Shown here: in pieces, positions 25,531 to 33,709 of the stretch
Numbering within the stretch: position 1 is the first letter of the stretch
Layout of the letters: the number at the start of each line of letters is the position of its first letter
Assembly (NCBI GenBank): GCA_004322045.1
Contig: SCRN01000049.1
Coordinates: 62,001-126,000, forward strand
Source of the DNA: Paraburkholderia sp.
Lineage (GTDB): Bacteria > Pseudomonadota > Gammaproteobacteria > Burkholderiales > Burkholderiaceae
Direction of reading: 5' to 3'
DNA: 64,000 nucleotides
The notes under the pieces: generated by a model
What the model saw: only the letters and a program-made list of their open reading frames with translations
What the model was told of the DNA's origin: nothing
Database searches by the model: none
Translations under genes and position numbers: made by a program

Positions 25531-26814
25531 ATGAATCAACCAGCTCCACTCACACAGCAGCCGCCTCGGCGAACACGCATTCGCCGCGATTTCGTGAAGC
25601 TTTTGTTGCTTCTTCTAGGGTGTACGTTGTTCGCGATCGTCATCGTGCGGTACCTCTCGCATTCGCATTTGACCGCTGCGGAACGTCGCGAGCAGGAAGA
25701 GCTTCGAGCTGCCGCCAAGGAACCCGCCGCTCGCCCCGAGACACTTGCTAAACGACTAGAAGATCAACGCAATCTGGCCCAAGCACGGCTGCATGCGGCA
25801 CAAGCTCCTGCGGGAGGGACTCCATTTGACGATACAGGAATCCCGAAAGGCAAACCGGGCGATGGCCCGCTACCGCCCGGCTTCAAGGTACCGAACGGCA
25901 ATGGCGAGCACCTTTCGGCGCAAGACCGCCTTGCCCTCCAGCGACAGGCAGAACAACTGGACAATCAATCCCTGGTTGCGTACGAGGATACGTCTTCGCG
26001 GCAGAGCAATCCCGCGGGAGGTGTGAACTCGCTTTCGAACGTTGTCGCAGGGTTGACAGCCGCAGCAGAAGCAAATTCCGCCAATGCGGCCGCTAGTGAG
26101 GGCGCAGACCTGCCGAACCGAACTCAAAACGTCAGTCGGCTAGCGGCCGGAGCGAACAATACCTCTTCTGCACCGCTAGCGCCCGTTCCCTCCCCCTCGC
26201 CCTACCTGGTCAAGGAGGGAACACCGATCAATACAGTCATGCTGGGAGGCACAAACAGCGATCTCCCTGGCACATTCCGCGCACTGGTTGATCACGACAT
26301 CGTAGATGGGACCACTGGCCAATGTGTACTCATTCCCAAAGCCACGATGGTCGTCGGCATCACGCACAGCGACATCGCGATCGGTCAAGAGCGTCTCCTG
26401 GTCGCAGGTACACGCATGATTTGGCCAAACGGAGCGAGCATGTCTCTGACGAAGATGACCGGAGCGGATCCGAATGGAAACGCCGGATTGACGTCAGACG
26501 TGAACAACCACTTCTTCAAGATCTTCGGCTCGACACTGTTGATCGCTGGCGTCGCGGCCTGGGTTGGTCACAATCAGTCGCAACCAACCGGCACGACGAT
26601 CAACGTCAATGGTGGTTCGTCGAACGACATGTCCGCGGCCGCAGCGGACTCGCTGTCGCAGACAACCCGTGCGATGCTGCAGCGGAACATGAACATTCAG
26701 CCGACCCTCACGACCAGGCCTGGGCAACGCATGGTGATCGTAACGACGCGGGATATGGTGATTCCGCCCAACATCGTCCATCGCTATTGCGACGCGACGC
26801 CAGCCGGATCGTGA
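25531..26814 (+). CDS. trbI: TrbI/VirB10-like scaffold protein
   Basis: A 427-residue protein with a short cytoplasmic N-terminus, one membrane helix (FVKLLLLLLGCTLFAIVIV), a long proline- and alanine-rich periplasmic linker (residues about 50-225) and the C-terminal VirB10 beta-barrel domain (KEGTPINTVMLGG, IPKATMVVGITHSDI, GQERLLVAGTRMIWPNG). It spans both membranes and completes the secretion core. It is the last recognisable gene of the operon. Confidence 0.9.
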   Translation: MNQPAPLTQQPPRRTRIRRDFVKLLLLLLGCTLFAIVIVRYLSHSHLTAAERREQEELRAAAKEPAARPETLAKRLEDQRNLAQARLHAAQAPAGGTPFDDTGIPKGKPGDGPLPPGFKVPNGNGEHLSAQDRLALQRQAEQLDNQSLVAYEDTSSRQSNPAGGVNSLSNVVAGLTAAAEANSANAAASEGADLPNRTQNVSRLAAGANNTSSAPLAPVPSPSPYLVKEGTPINTVMLGGTNSDLPGTFRALVDHDIVDGTTGQCVLIPKATMVVGITHSDIAIGQERLLVAGTRMIWPNGASMSLTKMTGADPNGNAGLTSDVNNHFFKIFGSTLLIAGVAAWVGHNQSQPTGTTINVNGGSSNDMSAAAADSLSQTTRAMLQRNMNIQPTLTTRPGQRMVIVTTRDMVIPPNIVHRYCDATPAGS

Positions 26815-27094
26815 GGTGAGCACCGTCGAGACAGCAAGTCCCTGCCAGATCGATTCGGAAACTTGAATTTCAACCGCGGTTGCCTATTATGGGCAATTGA
26901 ATATGCCCTCCGGAGCTTGTCCGGCACCTTTGTAGTGGCAGTGCGAATGCGGTTCGTCTCCGTCCAGTGCTAACGCGATATCTGGATAGCCGCAGGTCCT
27001 CGTGATTCGGAGTTTTCTTGCCAGCCCAGTTGGGGAATCGACCATTCCCCGCTGGGGCATCTTGGCGATTCCCCTTTTCTTTAGGAGAGTCGTC

Positions 27095-27730
27095 ATGTCT
27101 GAAGCCAATCAAGCGAAGAAGTATTTCGATCTGCATCTTTGCGGTCTCGGCTACCTCTCGCGCGTACGCGAAGTTTCGTCGTCCGGTCGCGCCAAGGCGA
27201 AACCGTTTCTTGCCTGCTCGATCGCTGCGTTTCATGGCGATCCAGACGTCGAGAACGGCATCGTCTATCTCAACCTTGATCTCATCGTATCGGGTGATAA
27301 GGCGAAGGACGTCATCATGACCTACGCCGATGATGCGAATGGCCGAGATAGGAAAGTCCTCGTTTGCTTTCGCGCCGGCGACCATTACATCAGTACCTAC
27401 GAGATCAAGAAAGGCGATCGCGCGGGGCAGATGGGCACGGTGTTGAAAGGACGTCTTTTGAAAGTGTTGTGGCTCAAGGTCGACGGCGAGCTCGTGTACC
27501 GCGAAGAGCAAGACGACGATGACGAGAGCGAGAGCACCGAGGACGCGGCAGATGATCGCCACGAAGGTGAGCTCAATCGCCACGATGCACGCGAGGAAGG
27601 TTCTCAAGTCGAGAAGCCTACCGTCAACAACGCTCGACCATCACCATCGGCCGAGCGCCGCGACGGTGAGCGCCATGGCAGCGGTTTCCTTCGCCGGTCC
27701 GTACGCCGTTCTGTAGGAGCTGCAGCTTAG
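27095..27730 (+). CDS. DUF3577 (STY4534-type) ICE protein
   Basis: A 211-residue protein beginning at the ATG at 27095, with AGGAGAG 8 bases upstream. It matches the DUF3577/STY4534 group, annotated in ICEs as a replication-associated protein: YFDLHLCGLGYLSRVREV, KPFLACSIAAFHG and YLNLDLIVSG. The C-terminal 70 residues are low-complexity, first acidic (EEQDDDDESESTEDAADD), then basic. Its conservation in SPI-7-like ICEs supports an element-maintenance role, but the activity is unknown. Confidence 0.85.
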   Translation: MSEANQAKKYFDLHLCGLGYLSRVREVSSSGRAKAKPFLACSIAAFHGDPDVENGIVYLNLDLIVSGDKAKDVIMTYADDANGRDRKVLVCFRAGDHYISTYEIKKGDRAGQMGTVLKGRLLKVLWLKVDGELVYREEQDDDDESESTEDAADDRHEGELNRHDAREEGSQVEKPTVNNARPSPSAERRDGERHGSGFLRRSVRRSVGAAA

Positions 27731-28275
27731 GGCTCTGCCAACGTTGATATTTCCGCTACGGGAACCTCGCGCACCGCGGGGTTCCTGTTCCGTACCAACC
27801 TTCATCGACGTTGTTCAGACGCGTCACCGGCTACCAATGCCTCGTGCCCGTTTGCCAGAGCGAGTCCGCATTCGCTCGCTTTGGCAAGCGGGACTTCATC
27901 GACGCTTAGCGTGCATGACCAGCAAGCCTTCATGCTCACCGCGGGCCAACAGCGGCCTTGAAACGCTGTGCCGTTAGCGCGGACTTGCGCTCAACAACTC
28001 CTGGCCGTGCGCAAAGGCAGCAAGGCGCGCGCCAGGAGACATTCCCTAGTGCTCGGCGGAAGCCCTCAGGAATGTCTTTACCGCCGACTCGCCGGTTTTG
28101 TGAGTCCGAGTGTCGCACGTCACGCGACAACGCAGTACCGCAGCCCGGTTTCGGTGCTCCCGATCTTGGGGGCATGGCTGCTCGCTTGAAGAAAGCGAAC
28201 GGAATTTTTCTTGTTCAACCCCGTGGGGACCGCTCCCCGCGAGGGGTGCGCTCCGCGTCTCTGGAGCTTAACACC
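27731..28275. other. Intergenic region with GC-rich hairpins
   Basis: About 545 bases without a convincing gene. Hairpin-forming stretches are present, for example near 27755-27795 (GGGAACCTCGCGCACCGCGG followed by GGTTCC) and near 28217-28250 (CCCCGTGGGG and CCCCGCGAGGGG). Similar GC-rich leaders precede the neighbouring genes at 27095, 28276 and 28873. Confidence 0.45.
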
Positions 28276-28788
28276 ATGCAATTTCTGCAAAACCTGTCGG
28301 CTACTTTTAAGCGCACGGCACATAGAGGTCGGCTGCCGTTCCTTCCGGGCTTCAACGAGGATCTTCCCGCGTTCATTGCAACGATCGATGTCGACTACGT
28401 GCAACGGGTGGTCGTCGGCGTAGAAGCGTCGCACCGCGAGCATGCAATGCAGTTGCTCAAGCGCGCTTTCGATGCGGGCACGTTGTGGAATGACTCTGCA
28501 ACGCTGCCCATCCTCATGCATGCGTTCGAGCCCGTCAATCCGGACGGACCGATGCAGCTGGCGTCGCTCGATGAAGTCGACGAACTACCGCCGCCCGATC
28601 CGTCGGTCGCAACGATGCGTTGTATCGGCGCCTCGCATGCCCTGCTGCGGTTTGCACGCACCGTCGACGCTTCATACATCGAAGCCGGACCTCAACCAGA
28701 TCGCGATAGTAAGCACATCGCGATTGAAGTCCCCATCGATGAACTGATGCAAGTTCGGAAACTGCTTCGCTCGCTGGAGGCCTGCTGA
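28276..28788 (+). CDS. Hypothetical ICE protein
   Basis: A 170-residue protein. The ATG at 28276 is chosen because the sequence upstream is a GC-rich hairpin leader rather than coding. No family recognised. The sequence looks globular: a basic opening (FLQNLSATFKRTAHRGRLPFLPG), a strand-rich part (YVQRVVVGVEASHREHAMQLLKRAF) and an acidic proline-containing middle (DEVDELPPPDPS). It sits between the DUF3577 gene and the antirestriction gene, so it is probably an element accessory function. Confidence 0.55.
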   Translation: MQFLQNLSATFKRTAHRGRLPFLPGFNEDLPAFIATIDVDYVQRVVVGVEASHREHAMQLLKRAFDAGTLWNDSATLPILMHAFEPVNPDGPMQLASLDEVDELPPPDPSVATMRCIGASHALLRFARTVDASYIEAGPQPDRDSKHIAIEVPIDELMQVRKLLRSLEAC

Positions 28789-28872
28789 TTCGGAATCCGC
28801 ACGTGGTGTTCCCCTCGCTTCGCTCGCTGTTCACGAGGGGGACGACTTTCAATCTACTCTTTGGAGAATGCC

Positions 28873-29304
28873 ATGACGTCCAACCACGCATTCACCGATA
28901 GCTGCCCCAAGATCGAAGCTCAATTGGTCCCCGTTCTGCGACGGATGCAGATTTTTCCCGAGTACTTCGGGCGCCATATGCTGACGGCCGAAGCGATGGT
29001 TTATCAAACGCTTGGGGCGCTCTGCCAGGAATATGCAGGTGGGTACTGGGATTTCTACGAGCTCAATAACGGCGGCTTCTACATGGCCCCGAGCACCGAC
29101 AAACGCATGCGCTTGCAGTGTGCGGGAAATGGCTTCGACGCTGAAATGAGCGCCGACGCTGCCGGCATCGTTGCGTGTCTCTTTGCGTTCAACGGACTGG
29201 TTTGGCGGACTCGCGATGTGCGTTTCGAGCGGCTGTTTTATAGCTTGCGCGAATTCGCGAGCGATCACGCGGAAGCTTGTGCGATCAGCGCTGCCATTGA
29301 TTAG
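28873..29304 (+). CDS. ArdB/KlcA-type antirestriction protein
   Basis: A 143-residue protein of the ArdB/KlcA family, which protects incoming conjugative DNA from type I restriction. It shows the family motifs RMQIFPEYFGRHML, GGYWDFYELNNGGFYMAP and MSADAAGIVACLFAF. The start at 28873 has GGAG six bases upstream; a TTG at 28861 is less likely. The gene is preceded by a GC-rich hairpin leader (28808-28842). Its place directly after the conjugation genes suits early expression on entry into a new host. Confidence 0.9.
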   Translation: MTSNHAFTDSCPKIEAQLVPVLRRMQIFPEYFGRHMLTAEAMVYQTLGALCQEYAGGYWDFYELNNGGFYMAPSTDKRMRLQCAGNGFDAEMSADAAGIVACLFAFNGLVWRTRDVRFERLFYSLREFASDHAEACAISAAID

Positions 29305-29450
29305 CCCTCTTCTCCTCATGCGAGAGCACCCGTGCGGTGCTCTCGCCTCGTAACGAAGATGCGTGTTCCCCGCGGCGCAGCTGCGATCCGAAGCGACAGA
29401 TGAACTCCGACACCATGCTTAATCGCGTCAATTACATACGGCGGAGCGCA

Positions 29451-30749
29451 ATGCCACCGCGTTTGCTTATTCACCCTCTCTTCACTCTTCAATATTCGGT
29501 ACAAATTGCAGGACGACGTCAATCAGCACTGGCGGTCATACGGTTCTTGACCATCGCCACTGCCGGCGCAGCCATCGCGCTGATCGCATGGTTTCCTGGC
29601 CATTGGCTCATAGCTCTGCTGGCGTTGCCGGCGATCTGGGCGCTCGCGAAAGGTCGAGGATCGGCTACCGCCGTGTGGATCGGCTACTACTTGGCTGGCG
29701 CACGAGACATTCCGATTGCATGCGAGCGGTTCTTCGCCGGTCATGGCGAGCTTTCTCAGGCGGCAGCCCTTGAACTCGGCATCCTGCTTTGGTTTTTGCA
29801 AGCGATAGCGCTTGCAGCACCTTGGGCGCTGGCAAAACCAAACAATTGTCAACTCGGACATGCGTGGCGGGCTGCAGCCGCTACGCTTCTGACATGCGTC
29901 CCGCCCCTCGGTATCATTGGGTGGCTTTCGCCGCTACACGTCGCAAGCGAGCTCTTTCCCGGGGGGCGGCTCGTCGCTCTGCTACTCGGCCTTGCGGCGA
30001 TCGCCACGGCGGCGTCGATTACGCGGAGCGCATGGGCCCGGCTCGCGGTGGTGCCCATAGCCGGGCTGGCATTGGTAGCCCATTTGTCCGAGCAGCCGCA
30101 CACCCCAAAGGGTTGGGTCGCTGTGAATTCAACGTTCGGCAAGCTCGATCAGTCCAACTACAGTGCTCTGTTTCGCCGCTCGCAAGAGGCGATGCTTGCT
30201 GCGCAAGCAGCCTTCGACGGGGGCGACCAAGTCGTTATCCTGCCGGAAGAGGCTGTGGGACTGTGGCGGCCCGCCGTGCGTTTCTGGTGGGAGCCGTTTG
30301 TCACGAGTCTGACGGGTAGCAGAAGAACGCTCGTCCTTGGCGCCGATCTGCCCGTCAGCGGAACGGACGACGCCACACCCGGACTTAGCAAGGAATTCCG
30401 TTATACCGATAGTGCGATCGTCCTCGGAGCAACTCACGGAAGACTTGATAGTCGACAGCCCGTGCCCGGCGGGCTGTGGCGCCCTGGCGCACGCGTCAGT
30501 GCTCGCCTGGGTAGTCTCAGACAGCGTTACCAAATCGTCGCCGGGAAGCTCGTTGGTTTCTCGATTTGCTACGAGGACTACCTGCTGTGGCCGCATTGGC
30601 GCCTATACTTGCACCGCCCCGATCTTCTCGTCAGCATGGCGAACGATTGGTTCGCGAGCGACCTCGCACTCTCGCACATTCAACTACAAAGCATTGAATC
30701 TGTTGCCCGCCTATCAGCCGTCCCGCTGCTGCGCACTGTGAACCGTTAA
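29451..30749 (+). CDS. TraB-like conjugal transfer protein (nitrilase-fold membrane protein)
   Basis: About 432 residues from the ATG at 29451, which has GGAGCG upstream; a start at 29400 is possible. The N-terminal half has several hydrophobic helices (IATAGAAIALIAWF, LIALLALPAIWAL, AAATLLTCVPPLGIIGWL). The C-terminal half is a carbon-nitrogen hydrolase domain with glutamate in VVILPEEAVG and the nucleophile-like cysteine in GFSICYEDYLLWPHW. This is the pattern of TraB of agrobacterial conjugation systems, related to apolipoprotein N-acyltransferase. The substrate is unknown. It ends at LLRTVNR, earlier than Lnt proteins do. Confidence 0.7.
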   Translation: MPPRLLIHPLFTLQYSVQIAGRRQSALAVIRFLTIATAGAAIALIAWFPGHWLIALLALPAIWALAKGRGSATAVWIGYYLAGARDIPIACERFFAGHGELSQAAALELGILLWFLQAIALAAPWALAKPNNCQLGHAWRAAAATLLTCVPPLGIIGWLSPLHVASELFPGGRLVALLLGLAAIATAASITRSAWARLAVVPIAGLALVAHLSEQPHTPKGWVAVNSTFGKLDQSNYSALFRRSQEAMLAAQAAFDGGDQVVILPEEAVGLWRPAVRFWWEPFVTSLTGSRRTLVLGADLPVSGTDDATPGLSKEFRYTDSAIVLGATHGRLDSRQPVPGGLWRPGARVSARLGSLRQRYQIVAGKLVGFSICYEDYLLWPHWRLYLHRPDLLVSMANDWFASDLALSHIQLQSIESVARLSAVPLLRTVNR

Positions 30750-30850
30750 CGGTACTGACAGGCAGCTGGCGAGTCCGCGTTGCATTGGTCCGGCCGGCAC
30801 AATATGCGACCGCTTCACCCGCCCTCCAACGGATGGAGCCCAGATCGGCT

Positions 30851-33514
30851 TCACCGGTATTGCCGCAGTTCCAAGGCATCAATGTTGCTGAGAACCGCTA
30901 GAACTGTCTCGACATGAGCCCTATCGAAGTCATCCCTGTCCGGCTCCTCATGGGCACCCTTATTTAGGAGGGTCCAGACAAGGTTTTGTTCAGGAATGCC
31001 AAGGATAGTGTTTAAGTTCTCGATTAATGGCTCCTTGCTTGCATGTGCAAAGGTTGCGGCGCCCCTCAGCTTCGCACGGAGAGCCTCGCATAGCATTCGT
31101 AGCTGCGGTTCCTTACCGGGGCCCTCGATCTGCACGGAGATGTTGCCTACACGGTGAGATTCGAGCCATTTCCACGCCTTGTGAGTAAGCATTTCAAGTG
31201 ATTTGCGAGCGTATGAGAGGGCATCGCGAGGATCGAACCGCGTATCAATGGCGTCTCGCGCGCGCGCAAGATAGTTCTGGCTGCCGGCGTCTGGGTTTAC
31301 GCGTGGCTGGTGATCTCCGCGGTGGTGCATTAGCACGTATTGCTGGCAGTCGCGCCGGAGTTCCCGTGGCAAGTGGTTTTCAATATCCTTTACGAACTCC
31401 GGGCTGTGACAAGTGACAATGATTTGCGTCTGGCGGAAGCGTTCCGACTCGAAGATCGCTTGGCGAATACCACTGCGGTGGTCATGGTCGATCGCATTGA
31501 TCGCATCGTCGAAGATGATTACGGGAACTTGAACGCTTTGTGCCTTGGCCAGGAGTATTGCAAGCCCGAGGCAACGAATATGGCCTTCGCTTAGGGCTGT
31601 CAGCGCGTTTACCCGCCGGTGAGGGCTGCCACGAAACGCGATTTCGATAATTCCTTCCCCGGTCAGCGGCAATCGCAATTCCGAGAACTTGTCCTCGTCT
31701 CGGTCGCTGTGGTTGAACTCGTTATAAAGCTGCATCGCGGAGACGTTCAGGTCGGCCATCAGCATGCCGGGTAGCTGCACGCGAAAGCGGTCCAGAAGTC
31801 TATAGAAGCAGTCGTAGGCTTCTTTGATCGGACGGTCTCTCTCGTTCTGTTGCAGCTCTTCTTCGGCTCGTCTAATGAGATCGCCGTTTGCTTCCTCCCA
31901 CTGTGCGATGCGTAAGCGGGCTTGCACGGCGTCTTCCACGACCCGAGCTCTTCGGGTGTTATGCTCGGCCATCCATACCCGGGCGTCGTTCAAGCGGCGT
32001 TGTTCATCAAAATCGGCCTGTCGCGCTTGCGCCGCCCCTTTCGTTGCGAGATCGCGATCGGCTGCCCGGTCGCCGATCTCCAGAAGCTGAACGATTGATA
32101 GCGTGCCACCGACCCGATCTGACGTCGATGAATGCAGCGGCGCCCACCAGTCGTTGGTGTCAGGGCTGCGAGAGAGCTCACACAGCTGCGCGTACACCGG
32201 GTCATCGCTTTGACCTTCGCTGATCATGAACTCCTCGAGATTGCGAATGCCGGCGCGAAGCGCGCGACTCGCCTCATCGCGCGCTCGGCTGTTTCGCTCA
32301 TTTTCCGCTTCGAGTCTGGCGAGTTCTTCCAATTGCGCTAATCCGTCGTGGGCGCGCTTGAACGGATCGGTCGCTACCTGCGCTAGTGGCGTCAAGCAGG
32401 CTGGGCATCGGTCCGGGTGGTCGGCACGAAGAGATTGGACGGTGGCAAAGAGATCGCGGAAGGAGACCTCGTTACGCCTTTCTTCGAGCGCGCGCCGCGA
32501 AGTCGCCACAGCCCGGGACGTCGCGTCGGCGCCAGAAAGCAGTTCGAGGAGCCGCTCGCGCGAGTTGCCTGTAATCGGCGGCAGCGCTGTTCTTAACCTA
32601 GCGTCAAGTTCCTGCAGCCTTCCTGGCGCTTCCGGGGAACCGACCAAACCGCACAGCCCATCGTAAGCGAGGCCTTCGGCAAACGCCGCCGCGTAGTCGG
32701 CAGCGGCACTGTCCAGCGCCCGAAGTTTCTCCGCTTCACCGTCGCGCGTTACCTCGTCGGCGCGCAACGCCTGACGCCGAGCTGCTATCTGTGTTTGGAG
32801 CGTAGTGCCGAGCGTTAGGGCGGCATCCATCGACTCGTTGAAGTGGGCTGAGAAGTCATTGAACCGATCCATCCCGAATAAGGTTGCTATCAGGTCGCTC
32901 TTTCGCCCGGGCGGCGTCGCTGCGATTCGGGAGAAGTTGTCGATACGGTTCTTCTCGACAAAAAAGAATCGGAAGGCATCATCGTCAGCAACGACAGGCA
33001 CATTTTCGCCATCGGCATTGGTTGCGATCAGCTCGGGCTCGATGAAACGCCGTTCGTGGATATTGGACAGGTAGTCGCGCTGATCAATCCGCTTCGATCC
33101 GGCATCTTCGACGGAGCCGCACAATGCGTACTCCAACGCCTCACACAGGCTGCTCTTCCCACTGCCATTGGGGCCGTAACAGAGAACGACGCGCCTGCTT
33201 AGATCAAAGATCTGCTGGTTGCGAAAGCCTCGGAATGGCCCCAGAGTCAGCCGATTCAGGCGCGTCCAAGGCCATTGTCCCTGCAGGGCCACGTCGTGCA
33301 GCTGCGGGATGTCCGCACTAGTCGTAGCGAGATGCTGGCGCGCGAGTGTCGCGAGAAGCTGCGAGCGGCTGTTGCGCTGCCTAGCAGTCGCCGCAACTGC
33401 GTCGAAATTCGCGAGCACCAAGTTTGCGAACTTGCGCCCCTCCTCCGGCACTTCATTCTCCGGCTGGTGAAGCCAGCGCATGAACCTCTCGAAATCCTGT
33501 CGTGCCGTCCCCAT
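30851..33514 (-). CDS. Rad50/SMC-like ATPase with zinc-hook motif (candidate defence gene)
   Basis: An 887-residue ABC-type ATPase. Walker A is GPNGSGKSS (114-122), the zinc-hook-like CPAC lies at 370-373 between two helical stretches (about 225-360 and 385-570), the ABC signature is LSEGHIRCLGL (641-651) and Walker B is VIIFDDAINAID (665-676). A C-terminal helical domain (about 760-887) contains LLNKGAHEEPDRDDFD, which I cannot assign. The ATG at 33514 has GGGGG upstream. It diverges from the LexA-STAND gene across 195 bases that contain the twin palindromes, so the pair is probably co-regulated. A DNA-end-sensing role is inferred from the fold. Confidence 0.75.
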   Translation of the reverse strand: MGTARQDFERFMRWLHQPENEVPEEGRKFANLVLANFDAVAATARQRNSRSQLLATLARQHLATTSADIPQLHDVALQGQWPWTRLNRLTLGPFRGFRNQQIFDLSRRVVLCYGPNGSGKSSLCEALEYALCGSVEDAGSKRIDQRDYLSNIHERRFIEPELIATNADGENVPVVADDDAFRFFFVEKNRIDNFSRIAATPPGRKSDLIATLFGMDRFNDFSAHFNESMDAALTLGTTLQTQIAARRQALRADEVTRDGEAEKLRALDSAAADYAAAFAEGLAYDGLCGLVGSPEAPGRLQELDARLRTALPPITGNSRERLLELLSGADATSRAVATSRRALEERRNEVSFRDLFATVQSLRADHPDRCPACLTPLAQVATDPFKRAHDGLAQLEELARLEAENERNSRARDEASRALRAGIRNLEEFMISEGQSDDPVYAQLCELSRSPDTNDWWAPLHSSTSDRVGGTLSIVQLLEIGDRAADRDLATKGAAQARQADFDEQRRLNDARVWMAEHNTRRARVVEDAVQARLRIAQWEEANGDLIRRAEEELQQNERDRPIKEAYDCFYRLLDRFRVQLPGMLMADLNVSAMQLYNEFNHSDRDEDKFSELRLPLTGEGIIEIAFRGSPHRRVNALTALSEGHIRCLGLAILLAKAQSVQVPVIIFDDAINAIDHDHRSGIRQAIFESERFRQTQIIVTCHSPEFVKDIENHLPRELRRDCQQYVLMHHRGDHQPRVNPDAGSQNYLARARDAIDTRFDPRDALSYARKSLEMLTHKAWKWLESHRVGNISVQIEGPGKEPQLRMLCEALRAKLRGAATFAHASKEPLIENLNTILGIPEQNLVWTLLNKGAHEEPDRDDFDRAHVETVLAVLSNIDALELRQYR

Positions 33515-33649
33515 CGTGCCCCCAAAAAATCTCGACCCGCATTGCCCCCACGGACTAGATGCGGCACCAATTTTATCCGAGCCGGGGATTGAGGCCTCAG
33601 GCGCCCCCCGGCAACGCTCGTCGGGCAAGCGCCTATCCCCGCACGCGAC

Positions 33650-33689
33650 GAGTATACAAATGTACTCCGTGCAGAGTACATTTGTACTC
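33650..33689. promoter_or_regulatory. Twin GAGTAC-type palindromes between the divergent defence-like genes
   Basis: Site 1 is GAGTATACAAATGTACTC (33650-33667) and site 2 is GAGTACATTTGTACTC (33674-33689), a perfect palindrome with a GTAC-N4-GTAC core. Their centres are 23 bases apart, about two helical turns, and the two sites are inverted copies of each other. They end 20 bases before the start of a protein with a LexA-type DNA-binding domain, so they are good operator candidates. Confidence 0.7.
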
Positions 33690-33709
33690 ATGCAACAGAA
33701 GAAAACTAT

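Noticed and set aside
30700-30850. Truncation of the TraB-like protein by the defence cargo
   Set aside because: The end at VNR is earlier than in Lnt-type proteins, but I cannot confirm the normal end of TraB from memory, so I do not claim a truncation.
30851-33514. Identification of the zinc-hook ATPase as RloC or as a Wadjet/SMC subunit
   Set aside because: The C-terminal domain does not show the anticodon-nuclease residues I would expect for RloC, and no Wadjet partner genes are nearby.
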